NCBI GenBank assembly: GCA_963721105.1
Contig: CAVRHY010000007.1
Location: forward strand, 1-64,000
From: Thermohalobaculum sp963721105
GTDB taxonomy: Bacteria > Pseudomonadota > Alphaproteobacteria > Rhodobacterales > Rhodobacteraceae
Length of the DNA stretch: 64,000 bases
Direction of reading: 5' to 3'
In this document: positions 40,147-49,077 of the stretch, piece by piece
Position numbering within the stretch: position 1 is the first letter of the stretch
Layout of the letters: each line of letters opens with the position of its first letter
Position numbers and translations under genes: made by a program
The notes under the pieces: generated by a model
The model's input: only the letters and a program-made list of their open reading frames with translations
The model's database searches: none
Told to the model about the DNA's origin: nothing

Positions 40147-41117
40147 CGCCCCGCCTCGAAGCCCAGCGTCGCCGGGTCGAACTCGTAATGCGCCCCGCAG
40201 AACTGGCAGTCGGCGGTCAGGCGGCCGTCGTCGGTCGTCATGTGCGCGATGTCCTTGGCCGAGTACTGCGCCATCGCCGCGCTCGACCCGCTCGGCCGAG
40301 CAGGTGCAGCCGAACTCCACCGGCTGCGCCTCGTAGACCGAGGGCACCTCCTCGTGGAACAGCCGCACCAGCAGCGCCTCCGGCTGCACATGCGGCCCGA
40401 TCAGCTCGTGCGCGTCCAGCGTGCCCAGCAGGAAGTTGACGCGGCTCCAGTCCTCCTCGCGCGAGCCCATGGCGGCCACGTCGTCGGCCGTCATCAGCCC
40501 GTCCTCGCCGCTCGGCGCGTCGGGCGCGTGGCCGCCCTCGTCGGGCATCTGCTGGATCATCAGCCCGCCGGCCCGCCAGCGCGGATGGCGCCCCGGCTCC
40601 TGCGCCTCGGCGCCGACGACGGCAAAGCGCGTCGCCAGCTGCTCGGACTGCGCGAAATAGGTCTCGGCGCAGGCCGCCAGGCTGCCGCCCGCCAGCGGCG
40701 TGATGCCCTGGTAGGGCCGCATCCCCGGCCCCTGGTCGATCGTCACGCCGAAGGCGCCCTTGCCCATCATCTCGAACGGGCGCAGCCGGCTCGAGGCCAC
40801 GTCGCCCCGGTCGAACCCCGCATAGGCGCGGATGCGCGCCGGCTGGCCGGCGCTTCTCGGGCGCGAAGTAGTCCGTCGCGATCAGCCGCACCGGCCCGTC
40901 GCCGCGCACCTGCAGGCTGAACCGCCAGCGCAGCTTGACCGCCTGCCCGACCAGCGCGGTGACGATGACCGCCTCGGCCACCAGCGCCGCGACCGGGCGC
41001 CGGATAGCGGTGCTGGGCCAGGATCGTCCCCAGCGTCCGGTCCAGCCGCACGACGCGCCCGCGCATGTTGGCGCGGTTCAGGCGGAACGGCAGCAGCGAA
41101 TCGTCGGGGGTCGGCAT
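40143..41117 (-). CDS. hslO: Hsp33 redox-regulated chaperone (three frameshifts)
   Basis: Redox-switched holdase of about 325 residues. N-terminal RANMRGRVVRLDRTLGTIL, then LVGQAVKLRWRFSLQVRGDG, GDVASSRLRPFEMMGKGAFG, YQGITPLAGGSLAACAETYF and the C-terminal zinc-binding cysteines in FGCTCS and CQFCG, which form the redox switch. One-base indels near 41000, 40850 and 40285 move the reading frame; corrected, the blocks are in the known order. It is separated by 142 bases from a divergent nudix gene, an order typical of Rhodobacteraceae near argF. The start is ATG 41117. Confidence 0.88.
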
Positions 41118-41259
41118 GAACGGCTCTCCGGCAGGATTTCGGGCAAGGCCCCCCACATAGGAGACCGCGCGCCCGCGCGCAAACCGTGCCACGCGCGCAG
41201 CCCCCCTGCGCGCAAACCGCGCATCCCCAGGCCCCGCCCGCGCGTGCCAGAACCGCCCC

Positions 41260-41694
41260 ATGCGCCGCATCGGAGAGCCTTGGACCCACCGCCCCTGGCG
41301 CAGCCGCCGCGGCGCCTATGCCGTGATCGCGGGCGCGCGGGGCCTTTTGCTCGTCGACCAGGACGGCGAGCTGCAGCTGCCCGGCGGCGGCATCGACCCC
41401 GGCGAGACGCCCCTGCAGGCGCTCCACCGCGAGGTCCGCGAGGAGACCGGCTGGCGCATCGCCGCGCCGCGCCGGCTCGGCGGCTTCCAGCGCTTCACCT
41501 GGATGCCCGAGTACCGGATCTGGGCGCACAAGGTGCAGCTGATCTACCTCGCCCGCGCCATCCACCCGCTCGGGCCCCCGCTCGAGCCCGGCCACACGCC
41601 CGTCTGGCTCCCCCCCGAGCGCGCCGCCCGCGCGCTCGACGTCGAGGGCGACCGCCAGATGGTCCGCCAGGCGCTCGCCCGCGGCCTGCTCTGA
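41260..41694 (+). CDS. Nudix hydrolase
   Basis: A 144-residue Nudix protein. The Nudix box is complete: GGIDPGETPLQALHREV followed by REETGW (residues about 46-68), matching G-x5-E-x7-REUxEExGU. The N-terminus RRGAYAVIAGARGLLLV is the usual first strand pair. It hydrolyses a nucleoside diphosphate-linked substrate, which cannot be specified. No frameshift. It lies beside hslO in the argD-argF-hslO-nudix neighbourhood. A basic N-terminus (MRRIGEPWTHRPWRSRR) has no signal character. Confidence 0.88.
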   Translation: MRRIGEPWTHRPWRSRRGAYAVIAGARGLLLVDQDGELQLPGGGIDPGETPLQALHREVREETGWRIAAPRRLGGFQRFTWMPEYRIWAHKVQLIYLARAIHPLGPPLEPGHTPVWLPPERAARALDVEGDRQMVRQALARGLL

Positions 41695-41734
41695 CGCCGC
41701 CCCCAAGGCGGCGCGCCCGACGGCCGCCCAACCC

Positions 41735-41825
41735 GTCATCCCCGCGAAGGCGGGGATCTTCCGCCCCGCCCGCGCAGCGCCCGCCATCCCCGCGCCCGCC
41801 CGTCATCCCCGCGACGGCGGGGATC
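41735..41825. repeat. Palindromic repeat family 1, two copies
   Basis: GTCATCCCCGCGAAGGCGGG (41735) and GTCATCCCCGCGACGGCGGG (41802), each followed by GATCT, are near-perfect hairpins about 43 bases apart; a degenerate third copy lies between. They follow the nudix gene and may act at its transcript end. Confidence 0.8.
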
Positions 41826-42070
41826 TCCCGCCGCCCCGCCCGCAGCCGCCGACTCCCCCGAACCCTTCGGCGAGAATCCTCGCCCAACATGCGCGACTCC
41901 CGCGCGGGCAGGGCAGCTTGCCCGCCCCGCAGGGACGATTCTCTTGCAAGACTCGTTGATCGGGAAAACCATCGCATTAACAATAAATTACGCAATGATT
42001 GTCACCATGCCGGTCCCCAGGCGTGTCCCCACGCCCGTCCCCATGCCCCTTGGCTTGCAGGAGACCGCCC

Positions 42071-42595
42071 ATGCCCGCCGCTCCCGACCCGGCCCCCCAG
42101 CCGCCCGCGCCCGCCTTCGCCCAGGCCATCGAGGCCATCCTGGCCGAAGCCGAGCGCCACGCCGCCTGGCTGGCCGAGCTGGAATCCGAGGTCGCCGCCG
42201 CCCGCGCGCGGCGCGACCAGCTCGCCTTCTCGCTCGAGGGCCTGTTCCGCGCCCTCGGCCCGCACGCCGCCCGCCCCTACGCCACCCGCCTCGCCGCCAT
42301 CGCCGAGCCGGCCCCCGACCGCCCCGTCGGCCGCCTGGCCGAGGACGGCCGCCTCGCCGTCCTGAAGGCGCTGCTGGCCGACTGGCCCGACGAGACGATC
42401 ACGCCGCTGGCCGGCACCGAGGCGCTGCGGGCGCGCGGCTTCGAGCTGCCGAAGAACTACGTCGCCAACCGCTTCTTCGGCATGGAGAAGCGCGGCGTCC
42501 TGGTGCGCATCCGCACGGGCCGCTACCGGATCGTGCGGACGCACCCGGAGATGGTGGAGGCGGGCGGCGACCGACCACCGCAGGCAGCCCCGTAG
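42071..42595 (+). CDS. Hypothetical protein, coiled coil plus basic C-terminal domain
   Basis: A 174-residue protein from ATG 42071, chosen because GCAGGAGA lies eight bases upstream; a TTG at 41999 gives 24 more residues. Residues 15-55 (FAQAIEAILAEAERHAAWLAEL and continuing) are heptad-like. The C-terminal part, TEALRARGFELPKNYVANRF and FGMEKRGVLVRIRTGRYRIV, looks like a small winged-helix or beta-hairpin module with a basic face, perhaps nucleic-acid binding. No named family was recognised. The stop codon lies in a palindromic repeat. Confidence 0.5.
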   Translation: MPAAPDPAPQPPAPAFAQAIEAILAEAERHAAWLAELESEVAAARARRDQLAFSLEGLFRALGPHAARPYATRLAAIAEPAPDRPVGRLAEDGRLAVLKALLADWPDETITPLAGTEALRARGFELPKNYVANRFFGMEKRGVLVRIRTGRYRIVRTHPEMVEAGGDRPPQAAP

Positions 42596-42615
42596 GGTGG
42601 GTTTTCAACCCACCA
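42592..42615. repeat. Palindromic repeat family 2
   Basis: GTAGGGTGGGTTTTCAACCC followed by ACCA is a perfect GGTGGG/CCCACC hairpin overlapping the stop of the upstream gene. It marks the left border of the low-GC patch. Confidence 0.65.
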
Positions 42616-43254
42616 TGCCGCGCCGGCAAAACGATCATTTGAGCGCCGCTGAAGCATCGCTCCCAGCCCCGTCTATTCAATATCCTACTGTCCTCCAGAT
42701 TTCTGGTTTGATCGAATGGACAGATGTAGCAAAGGACGTATCCAAGCGTTCTTCTCCACTGAGATCTGCCTTGCTTGAAAAAGCACTTTCGGATATTTCC
42801 AACGAGGAATTCGAATTAACAAGATGTGTCAGGGAATTAAGCGAGAGAGAACTGCAGGAATTGCAGGGAAGCGATCCACTCAGCGAGGCGCTGATCGCAA
42901 AGCTGGAGAGCATTAATGCGGTTGCAAACCCCGTAAGCCGTGGAAAATTCCGGCGCTACGGCATTGAAAGATTCCGAGCAAGTTGCGCCTATACTGGGTG
43001 GTATGACATTGTGTGTAATGGGGATAGTTTTCGCGAGCATCGTGCCAGACCCGATCGGGTATGGCCTCTCAGCACTCGCTGTTGCGATCGGAGTGGCTGG
43101 CGTTTACGCTGGGGTCAAAAGCTCGTTCCGTTTAGCGAAGGAGTTTAAGCAGTATCCAGACTCACGAAGATACACTCTTACCACCAAGGGGAATTACCTC
43201 ATGGAGAAGCTTGGTTCGCAGAGAAGGTGGGGCTTGCTCTCTGCGGGCCGATAA
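42615..43254 (+). CDS. Low-GC hypothetical gene(s): helical protein then two-helix membrane segment
   Basis: This patch has clearly lower GC and different codon use from its neighbours. From ATG 42615 a frame encodes a helical protein (LRSALLEKALSDISNEEFEL, VRELSERELQELQGSDPL) to a stop at 43148. A second frame from 42940 encodes TLCVMGIVFASIVPDPIGYG and LSALAVAIGVAGVYAGV, two membrane helices, ending EFKQYPDSRRYTLTTKG to 43254. These are either two overlapping genes or one gene with a frameshift near 42980. No family recognised. Composition and the flanking repeats (42592, 43282) suggest acquired DNA. Confidence 0.45.
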
Positions 43255-43281
43255 TGCTTGGAGTGGTGCGACCACGCCGCC

Positions 43282-43350
43282 GTCACTCCTGCGAACGCGG
43301 GGGTCTCCCAGGGCGGGGCGCAGGAGATGCCCGCCTTTCGCGGGCATGAC
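43282..43350. repeat. Palindromic repeat family 1, two copies
   Basis: GTCACTCCTGCGAACGCGGG (43282) and GATGCCCGCCTTTCGCGGGC (43326) face each other as an inverted pair between the low-GC gene and the end of argF. Confidence 0.75.
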
Positions 43351-43377
43351 GGCGGCTCGGGTGGGGCAGGAAGGGCC

Positions 43378-44302
43378 TCACCCCTCCAGACACCACCGCA
43401 AAATCCCCTTCTGCACGTGCAGGCGGTTCTCGGCCTCGTCGAACACCACCGACTGCGGCCCGTCGAAAACCTCCGAGGTGACCTCCTCGTCGCGGTGGGC
43501 CGGCAGGCAGTGCATGAAGATGGCCTCCGGGTTCGCGTGGCCCATCAGCGCGCCGTCACCTGGTAGGGTTTCAGCTGGTTGTGCCGGCGGTCGCGGCTGT
43601 CGACGCCGTCGTGCATCGAGACCCAGGTGTCGGCCATCACGGCGTCCGAGCCGGCGACGGCGCGCTCGGGGTCGGGCTCGACGGTCAGGTGGTCGCCGGC
43701 GGCGCGGACCACCGCGTCGGGTCGGGGTCCAGCGTCTCGGGCCCCGACCAGACCAGCGAGAAGTCGAACGCCCGCGCCGCGTGCGCCCAGCTTGCGAAGA
43801 CGTTGTTGCCGTCGCCGCACCAGGTGACGCGCCGGCCGCGGATCGGCCCGCGCTTCTCCTCGAAGGTCATGACGTCGGCCATGATCTGGCAGGGGTGGGA
43901 TTCGTTGGTCAGCCCGTTGATGACCGGCACCGTGGCGTTCCCGGCCATCTCGGCCAGCGTCTCGGGCGTGAAGGTGCGGATCATGATGGCGTCGACATAG
44001 CGCGACAGCACGCGCGCCGTGTCGCCCACCGTCTCGCCGTGCCCCAGCTGCATCTCGTTGCCGGACAGGTAGATCGTCTGCCCGCCCATCTGCCGGATGC
44101 CGACCTCGAAGCTGATCCGCGTCCGCGTCGAGGGCTTCTCGAAGATCAGCGCGACGATCCGGTCCTTCAGCGGCTGCTCGTCGTCCGGGCGCAGGCGCGG
44201 CCAGCCGTCGCGGGTCGCCTTGACCCGCGCCGCGTCGTCCAGGATGGCGCGGAGTTCCTCCGGCGCCACCCGGTCGAGGTCCAGGAAGTGCCGCGGACTC
44301 AT
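43378..44302 (-). CDS. argF: Ornithine carbamoyltransferase (two frameshifts)
   Basis: Carbamoyl phosphate plus ornithine to citrulline in arginine synthesis. The carbamoyl phosphate motif STRTRISFE is at about residue 50, with MQLGHGETVGDTARVLSRY, NGLTNESHPCQIMADVMT and the ornithine loop HCLPAHRDEEV near the end. About 308 residues when corrected. One-base deletions near 43715 and 43558 break the frame at the SGPETLDPDP and KPYQVT joints. The gene follows argD directly; as sequenced the two are in the same frame with no stop between them (see argD). Confidence 0.92.
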
Positions 44303-45490
44303 GCGGCTCTTCGCCTCCACCGCCGCGCAGGCGTCGTCCAGCCGGCTGCACGCCTCGACGATCTCGTCGTCGGTGCAGGTCAGCGGCGGCAGGATGCGCA
44401 TGGTGTTGTCGCCCGCCGGCACCGTCAGCAGGTGCCGCTCGCGCGCCGCCTCGACGACGTCGCCCAGCGCCACGCCGTCGCGGATGCGCACGCCCAGCAT
44501 CAGCCCCAGGCCGCGCACCTCGGCGACGACCTCCGGGTGGCTGTCCGCCACCGAGGCCAGCCGCTGGCGCAGCAGCCCCGCCTTGCGCTTCACGTCGTCC
44601 AGGAAGCCCGGCGACAGCACCTCGTCGATCACGGCGCTGCCCACCGCCATCGCCAGCGGATTGCCGCCGAACGTCGTGCCGTGCGTTCCCGCCGTCAGCG
44701 GCGTCGCCGCCGCCTCCGTCGCCAGCACGGCCCCCATCGGGAATCCCCCGCCGATGCCCTTGGCGATGCCCATGATGTCGGGCGTGACCCCCGCCTGCTC
44801 GTGCGCGAAAAGCGTTCCCGTCCGACCGACCCCGGTCTGAATCTCGTCCATGATCAACAAGATACCGTTATCGTCGGCGATCTTGCGCAAACCCTGCATG
44901 AACTCCGGCGCAACCGGGCGAATGCCGCCCTCGCCCTGCACCGGCTCGATCATGATGGCGGCCGTCTCGGGCCCGACAGCGGCGCGGACGGCGTCGAGAT
45001 CGCCGACGGGCAGGATGTCGAAGGCGTCCAGCAGCGGGCCAAAGCCGTCGGTGTGCTTCTTGTTGCCGGCCGCCGAGATGGTGGCGATCGTGCGCCCGTG
45101 GAACGACCCCTCGAACGTCACGATCCGATAGCGCGGCTCGGCCCTGGCCGACCAGTACTTGCGCGCCATCTTGATGCAAAGCTCCATCGCCTCGGCGCCG
45201 GAGTTGCAGAAGAACACGCTGTCCGCGAAGGTCGCCTCGACGAGCTTTTCGGCCAGCCGCTTCTGGCCGGGGATCTCGTAGAGGTTCGAGGTATGCCAGA
45301 GACGTCGCGCCTGATCCTCGAGGGCTGCCACCAGCTTCGGATGGGCATGGCCAAGGCTGTTCACGGCGATCCCCGCGCCGAAGTCGAGATACCTCTCGCC
45401 CTCCGCGGTGATCAGCCATGACCCTTCGCCCCGCTCGAACGCGAGCGGTGCCCGTGCGTAGGTCGGCATGACGGGCGCGATCACGGACAT
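44302..45490 (-). CDS. argD: Acetylornithine aminotransferase
   Basis: A class III PLP aminotransferase of about 396 residues: N-acetylglutamate semialdehyde to N-acetylornithine. Key segments are FFCNSGAEAMELCIKMAR, FEGSFHGRTIAT, EPVQGEGGIRP, LLIMDEIQTGVGRTG and the PLP lysine in IMGIAKGIGGGFPMG, followed by HGTTFGGNPLA. No stop codon separates it from argF: the end reads AAVEAKSR then MSPRHF. Removing one A near 44308 gives EARAA and a TGA that overlaps the argF ATG as ATGA, the normal arrangement, so a one-base insertion is likely. A promoter with TTGACA lies upstream. Confidence 0.92.
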
Positions 45491-45553
45491 TCTCCTGTTT
45501 CGGTTGCCAGAACGTGAAACGCCCCGAGGCGTGCCCCGGGGCGACGGGTCCGG

Positions 45554-45583
45554 ACTATGAAAGAAGGCCCGCGCGCTTGTCAA
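45554..45583 (-). promoter_or_regulatory. Promoter of argD-argF
   Basis: On the minus strand TTGACA (45583-45578) and CATAGT (45559-45554) are separated by 18 bases, a good sigma-70-type pair about 65 bases upstream of argD. The -35 box sits in the loop of a GGCCCGCG/CGCGGGCC hairpin, and a second 7-bp GC hairpin lies in the leader. Confidence 0.55.
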
Positions 45584-45682
45584 CGCGGGCCTGCCGCGGT
45601 GTCCGACCCCGCCTCGGGCTTGCCGCGCGGGGGGAAGCGGACGACATTGCAGCGACGGGCGGCAGGCCGGTGGAGCGATGAC

Positions 45683-46171
45683 ATGCGGGCGGTATTCGGG
45701 GCGGCGGTGATCGGGATGGCGGCGATCGGGATGGCGTTCGGCGCGCAGGCGACGGGCGCGGCGGTGGAGGCTCGCGCCGACGGCTGGTCCGGCTGGGCCG
45801 AGAACGGCGTTGGCGGGGCCGTCGACTGCACCGATTGCGTCGAGGAGGAAAGCATCGCGATCAGCTGCGAGCGCGCGAGCGACACGGTCGCGGTCGAGCT
45901 GATCGGCCTGGTGCCGGGCGAAGACACGACCGGCGCGCGGCTCGAGGTCACGCTGGACATCGACGGCGCGGCCGAGACGCGGCTGGCGGAGATCGAGGAC
46001 TCCGAGATGTTCGGCCCGGTTCCGCTGCTGATGCTGTCCCGCGACGACGCGCTGTTCGCGCGGTTGCGCGCGGGCAGGGTGCTGACGCTCTCGACCGAGG
46101 GCGACCGGCTCGAAATCCCGCTGACCGGCGCCGCCGCCGCGCTGGACGTCATGGACAAGGCGTGCCGATGA
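45683..46171 (+). CDS. Secreted hypothetical protein
   Basis: A 162-residue protein with an N-terminal signal peptide (VFGAAVIGMAAIGMAFGAQA, cleavage likely after AQA or ATG near residue 24). The mature part has a Cys pair in VDCTDCVEE, another Cys in AISCERA and one at the C-terminus (DKACR), so periplasmic disulfides are likely. The remainder is beta-rich. It is divergent from argD and overlaps the next small gene as ATGA. No family recognised. Confidence 0.6.
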   Translation: MRAVFGAAVIGMAAIGMAFGAQATGAAVEARADGWSGWAENGVGGAVDCTDCVEEESIAISCERASDTVAVELIGLVPGEDTTGARLEVTLDIDGAAETRLAEIEDSEMFGPVPLLMLSRDDALFARLRAGRVLTLSTEGDRLEIPLTGAAAALDVMDKACR

Positions 46172-46350
46172 CTGTCGCGCCAACCGCCCCGACACATCCG
46201 GCCCCACGGCAGGTGACCGCCGGCGGCGTTGCCCTCTGGCTGGCGGCACGCGGCATCGTGCCCGAGGTGCGCCGGCCGTTCCGCGGCGAGCCGTTGGGCC
46301 TGGCGCCGGCCGCAGCCGGCGCGCCGCCGAATACCGCCGTGGCCGGCTGA
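46168..46350 (+). CDS. Small hypothetical protein coupled to the upstream secreted protein
   Basis: A 60-residue frame whose ATG overlaps the stop of the preceding gene (ATGA), suggesting translational coupling. VTAGGVALWLAARGIVPEVRRPF is helix-like with a basic end; there is no signal peptide and only weak hydrophobicity. The rest is Ala/Pro-rich. It could be a chance frame in GC-rich DNA, and the overlap is the only positive evidence. Confidence 0.35.
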   Translation: MTVAPTAPTHPAPRQVTAGGVALWLAARGIVPEVRRPFRGEPLGLAPAAAGAPPNTAVAG

Positions 46351-46511
46351 CGGGGCCGGCCGCCCCGCACGCGCCCCGCACGCGCCCCGCACGCGCATCG
46401 TGCGCTCACGCGCATCGTGGGCCCATAAGCCAGTCGCGCCGGCGGGCAAGAAGCCAAGGCGGGCAAGTCTCCGACGGATTGTCCAGCTTCCGGCCGCGCC
46501 GCCGGGCCGCG

Positions 46512-47327
46512 CTACGCCTTCAGTCGATACCCCGTCTTCAGCCAGCGCAGCGCCCAGAACCACAGGCCCAGGTCGACCGCCAGCGTCACGGCGAAGCCAA
46601 TCCACGGGTGCGAGTCGGCCGTGCCCAGCGCGCCGTGCCGGAAGCCGTCGATCAGGTAGAAGAACGGGTTGACGTGCAGCACCGCCTGGAAGGCGGCAGG
46701 CAGGGTGGCGGTCGAGTAGAAGGTGCCCGACAGGAAGCTCAGCGGCGTGATCAGGAAATTCGTGATCGCCGCCATCTGGTCGAACTTCTCGGCATAGATG
46801 CCGGCCAGCAGCCCCAGCAGCGCCATCATCACCGAGCCGGACAGCGCGAACCAGAGCATCCACAGCGGGTATGCCGGCCAGATCCCAGCCCATGGGAAGA
46901 CGACCAGCCCGACGGCCGTGGCGCAGACCAGCCCGCGCACGACGCCGCCCGCGACATAGCCGGTCAGCAGTTCGCCCGGGCTCAGCGGCGGCATCAGCGT
47001 GTCGACGATGTTGCCCTGCACCTTCGAGATCATGATCGAGGACGAGGTGTTGGCGAAGGCGTTCTGGATGACGACCATCATCAGGATGCCGGGCGCCAGG
47101 AACTGCTGGAACGGGACGTCGCCGACCGGCCCGCGCCGCGCCGCGAAGGCCAGCGTGAACACCGCCATGAACAACAGCGAGGTGACGACGGGCGCCAGGA
47201 TCGTCTGCGTGTACACGCTGAGGAATCGCATGATCTCGCGCTCGATCAGCGTCCACAGCCCCAGCCGGTTGAAGCGGCCGAAGCGGCGCTGTCCCATCGT
47301 TCGCGACACGCCGGGTGCGCGGTTCAT
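46512..47327 (-). CDS. ABC-2 type transporter permease
   Basis: A 271-residue integral membrane protein with six predicted helices, for example ILAPVVTSLLFMAVFTLAF, LVCATAVGLVVFPWAGIW, LWMLWFALSGSVMMALLGLL and FAVTLAVDLGLWFWAL. The ABC-2 motif lies in QGNIVDTLMPPLSPGELLTG and FPLxFLSGTFY-like TPLSFLSGTFYSTATLP, followed by NPFFYLIDGFRHG. This family exports polysaccharides, drugs or lipids with a separate ATPase. The ATPase gene is not adjacent in this window. No frameshift. It is divergent from gcrA, as in related genomes. Confidence 0.88.
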   Translation of the reverse strand: MNRAPGVSRTMGQRRFGRFNRLGLWTLIEREIMRFLSVYTQTILAPVVTSLLFMAVFTLAFAARRGPVGDVPFQQFLAPGILMMVVIQNAFANTSSSIMISKVQGNIVDTLMPPLSPGELLTGYVAGGVVRGLVCATAVGLVVFPWAGIWPAYPLWMLWFALSGSVMMALLGLLAGIYAEKFDQMAAITNFLITPLSFLSGTFYSTATLPAAFQAVLHVNPFFYLIDGFRHGALGTADSHPWIGFAVTLAVDLGLWFWALRWLKTGYRLKA

Positions 47328-47526
47328 CGCGGGTCTCCGTTGCTGCCTTGCGCCGCCTCGCCGCGGCGGGGCCGTCTTGTAACCGCACGGCCAGCGCATA
47401 AGATAGGGCGTTCGGAATGGTTGGAAGCCCCGTGGCCGGATCCCGCGACGGATCCCCCGGTGACCGGATCGCCCGCGCCGGCGCGATCGGCGCCGCGGGC
47501 GGTGGGGCGGCGTTGGAGAATTTGCG

Positions 47527-48102
47527 ATGTCCTGGACCGACGAGCGCGTCGAGAAACTGAAGGAGCTCTGGGCCGAGGGCATGAGCGCCAGCCAGATCGC
47601 CAAGACGATGGGCGGCGTCACGCGCAACGCCGTGATCGGCAAGGTGCACCGCCTCGGCCTGTCGAACCGCGGCCCCGGTGGCGTCGAGGAGGCCAAGAGC
47701 GAGCCCGCCGCCGCACCCAGGCCCGCGCCCGCCGCGAAGTCCGCCGCCCCCGCGCCCGAGCCGGCGCCCGCCCCGGCCGAGGAGCCGGCGGCGCCCGTCC
47801 CGGCGGCGCGGCGCACGCCCCCCGCCATCCGCGACGCGACCCAGCCGCGCGCCCCCGGCGCGCCCACGCCCGAGGAGGAGGCCGCCCGCGCGACGCTCGC
47901 CGAGATCGAGAAGATCGCCAAGCGCGTCGGCCTGCTGGACCTGACCGAGCGCACCTGCAAATGGCCGATCGGCGACCCGAACGACGAGGACTTCGCCTTC
48001 TGCGGCCTCGCCTGCGTGCCGGGCAAGCCCTACTGCCCGCACCACGTCGCCGTCGCCTTCCAGCCGATGTCGTCGCGGCGCGACCGCGCCCGCGCACGCT
48101 GA
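47527..48102 (+). CDS. gcrA: Cell-cycle regulator GcrA
   Basis: A 191-residue sigma-70 cofactor that activates transcription at GANTC-methylated promoters in Alphaproteobacteria. The N-terminal helix-turn-helix is MSWTDERVEKLKELWAEGMS, followed by ASQIAKTMGGVTRNAVIGKV. A Pro/Ala-rich linker spans residues 60-130, and the C-terminal part that contacts sigma contains CKWPIGDPNDEDFAFCG and GKPYCPHHVAVAFQP with three conserved Cys. Length and both ends match the family. Its presence is one of the main reasons to place the organism in the Alphaproteobacteria. Confidence 0.95.
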   Translation: MSWTDERVEKLKELWAEGMSASQIAKTMGGVTRNAVIGKVHRLGLSNRGPGGVEEAKSEPAAAPRPAPAAKSAAPAPEPAPAPAEEPAAPVPAARRTPPAIRDATQPRAPGAPTPEEEAARATLAEIEKIAKRVGLLDLTERTCKWPIGDPNDEDFAFCGLACVPGKPYCPHHVAVAFQPMSSRRDRARAR

Positions 48103-48110
48103 CGGGCCAC

Positions 48111-49008
48111 ATGGGCGCGCGGGCCGGGCTCGCCGCCGCTGCCGCCGCCGCGCTTCTGGTGGCGGTTCCGGGCCTGCCCGCCGGGGCGCGCGACGGCCCG
48201 CAGATGGGGCGCGAGACCGTGCCCATCCCGCAGCCCCGGCCCGCGACGCTGACCTACGACGCGCCGCGCCTCTGCGAACTGATCGCCGACGCGGCCGGCG
48301 AGAACCGCCTGCCGCCGGATTTCTTCGCCCGGCTGATCTGGAAGGAAAGCCGCTTCGACGTGAAGGCGCTCAGCCCCGTCGGCGCGCAGGGGGTTGCGCA
48401 GTTCATGCCCGGCACGGCGCGGCTGCGCGGCCTCGACAACCCATGGGACCCGCGCCAGGCGATCTCGGCCTCGGCCGAGCTTCCTCTCCGACCTCCGCGA
48501 CCAGTTCGGCAATCTCGGCCTCGCCGCCGCCGCCTATAACGGCGGCCCCGACCGCGTCGCCGGCTGGCTGTCGCGCGGCGGCGGCCTGCCCTGGGAGACG
48601 GTCGACTACGTCCTCGACATCACCCGCCGCCCCGTCGAGTGGTTCCGCGAGCCCGGCCGCGAGGTCGAGCCGCACCCGCTGGAGAAGGGCGTCGCCTTCG
48701 CCGAGGCCTGCGCCAACCTGCCCGTCATCGCCACCCGCGCCAGCGGCGTCGCCGCCAACCGCCAGCCCTGGGGCGTGCAGATCGCCGCCGGCATCACCTA
48801 TGGCGCGGCGATGCGGGCCTTTCACCGCGCTCGCTCGCAGGTCGCCTCGATCGTCGGGGGTCGCGACGCCATCGTCGTGCGCTCGCGGCTGGTGGCCGGG
48901 CACGCCGCCTACTCGGCCCGCGTCGGCGCGGACAGCCGCGGCGAGGCCATGACGCTCTGCGACCGCATCCGCCGGACCGGCGGCGCCTGCGTCGTCCGCC
49001 ACAACTGA
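48111..49008 (+). CDS. Lytic transglycosylase, SLT domain (one frameshift)
   Basis: A periplasmic murein-cleaving enzyme of about 298 residues. A signal peptide (ARAGLAAAAAAALLVAVPGL) precedes the SLT domain: the catalytic Glu is in ARLIWKESRFDVKALS, followed by GAQGVAQFMPGTARLRG and LGLAAAAYNGGPDRVAGW. The C-terminal part, WGVQIAAGITYGAAMRAFHR and AMTLCDRIRRTGGACVV, resembles a SPOR peptidoglycan-binding domain. A one-base insertion near 48480 shifts the frame at SASAE/FLSDLRDQ. The start at ATG 48111 is nine bases after gcrA, so the two may be co-transcribed. Confidence 0.85.
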
Positions 49009-49077
49009 GTGTCGCTTTCGCGGGCCGGCTGCGCTAGGACGCGGCCCGACCCCCGACCCCCAGACGACGGCGCCCCG

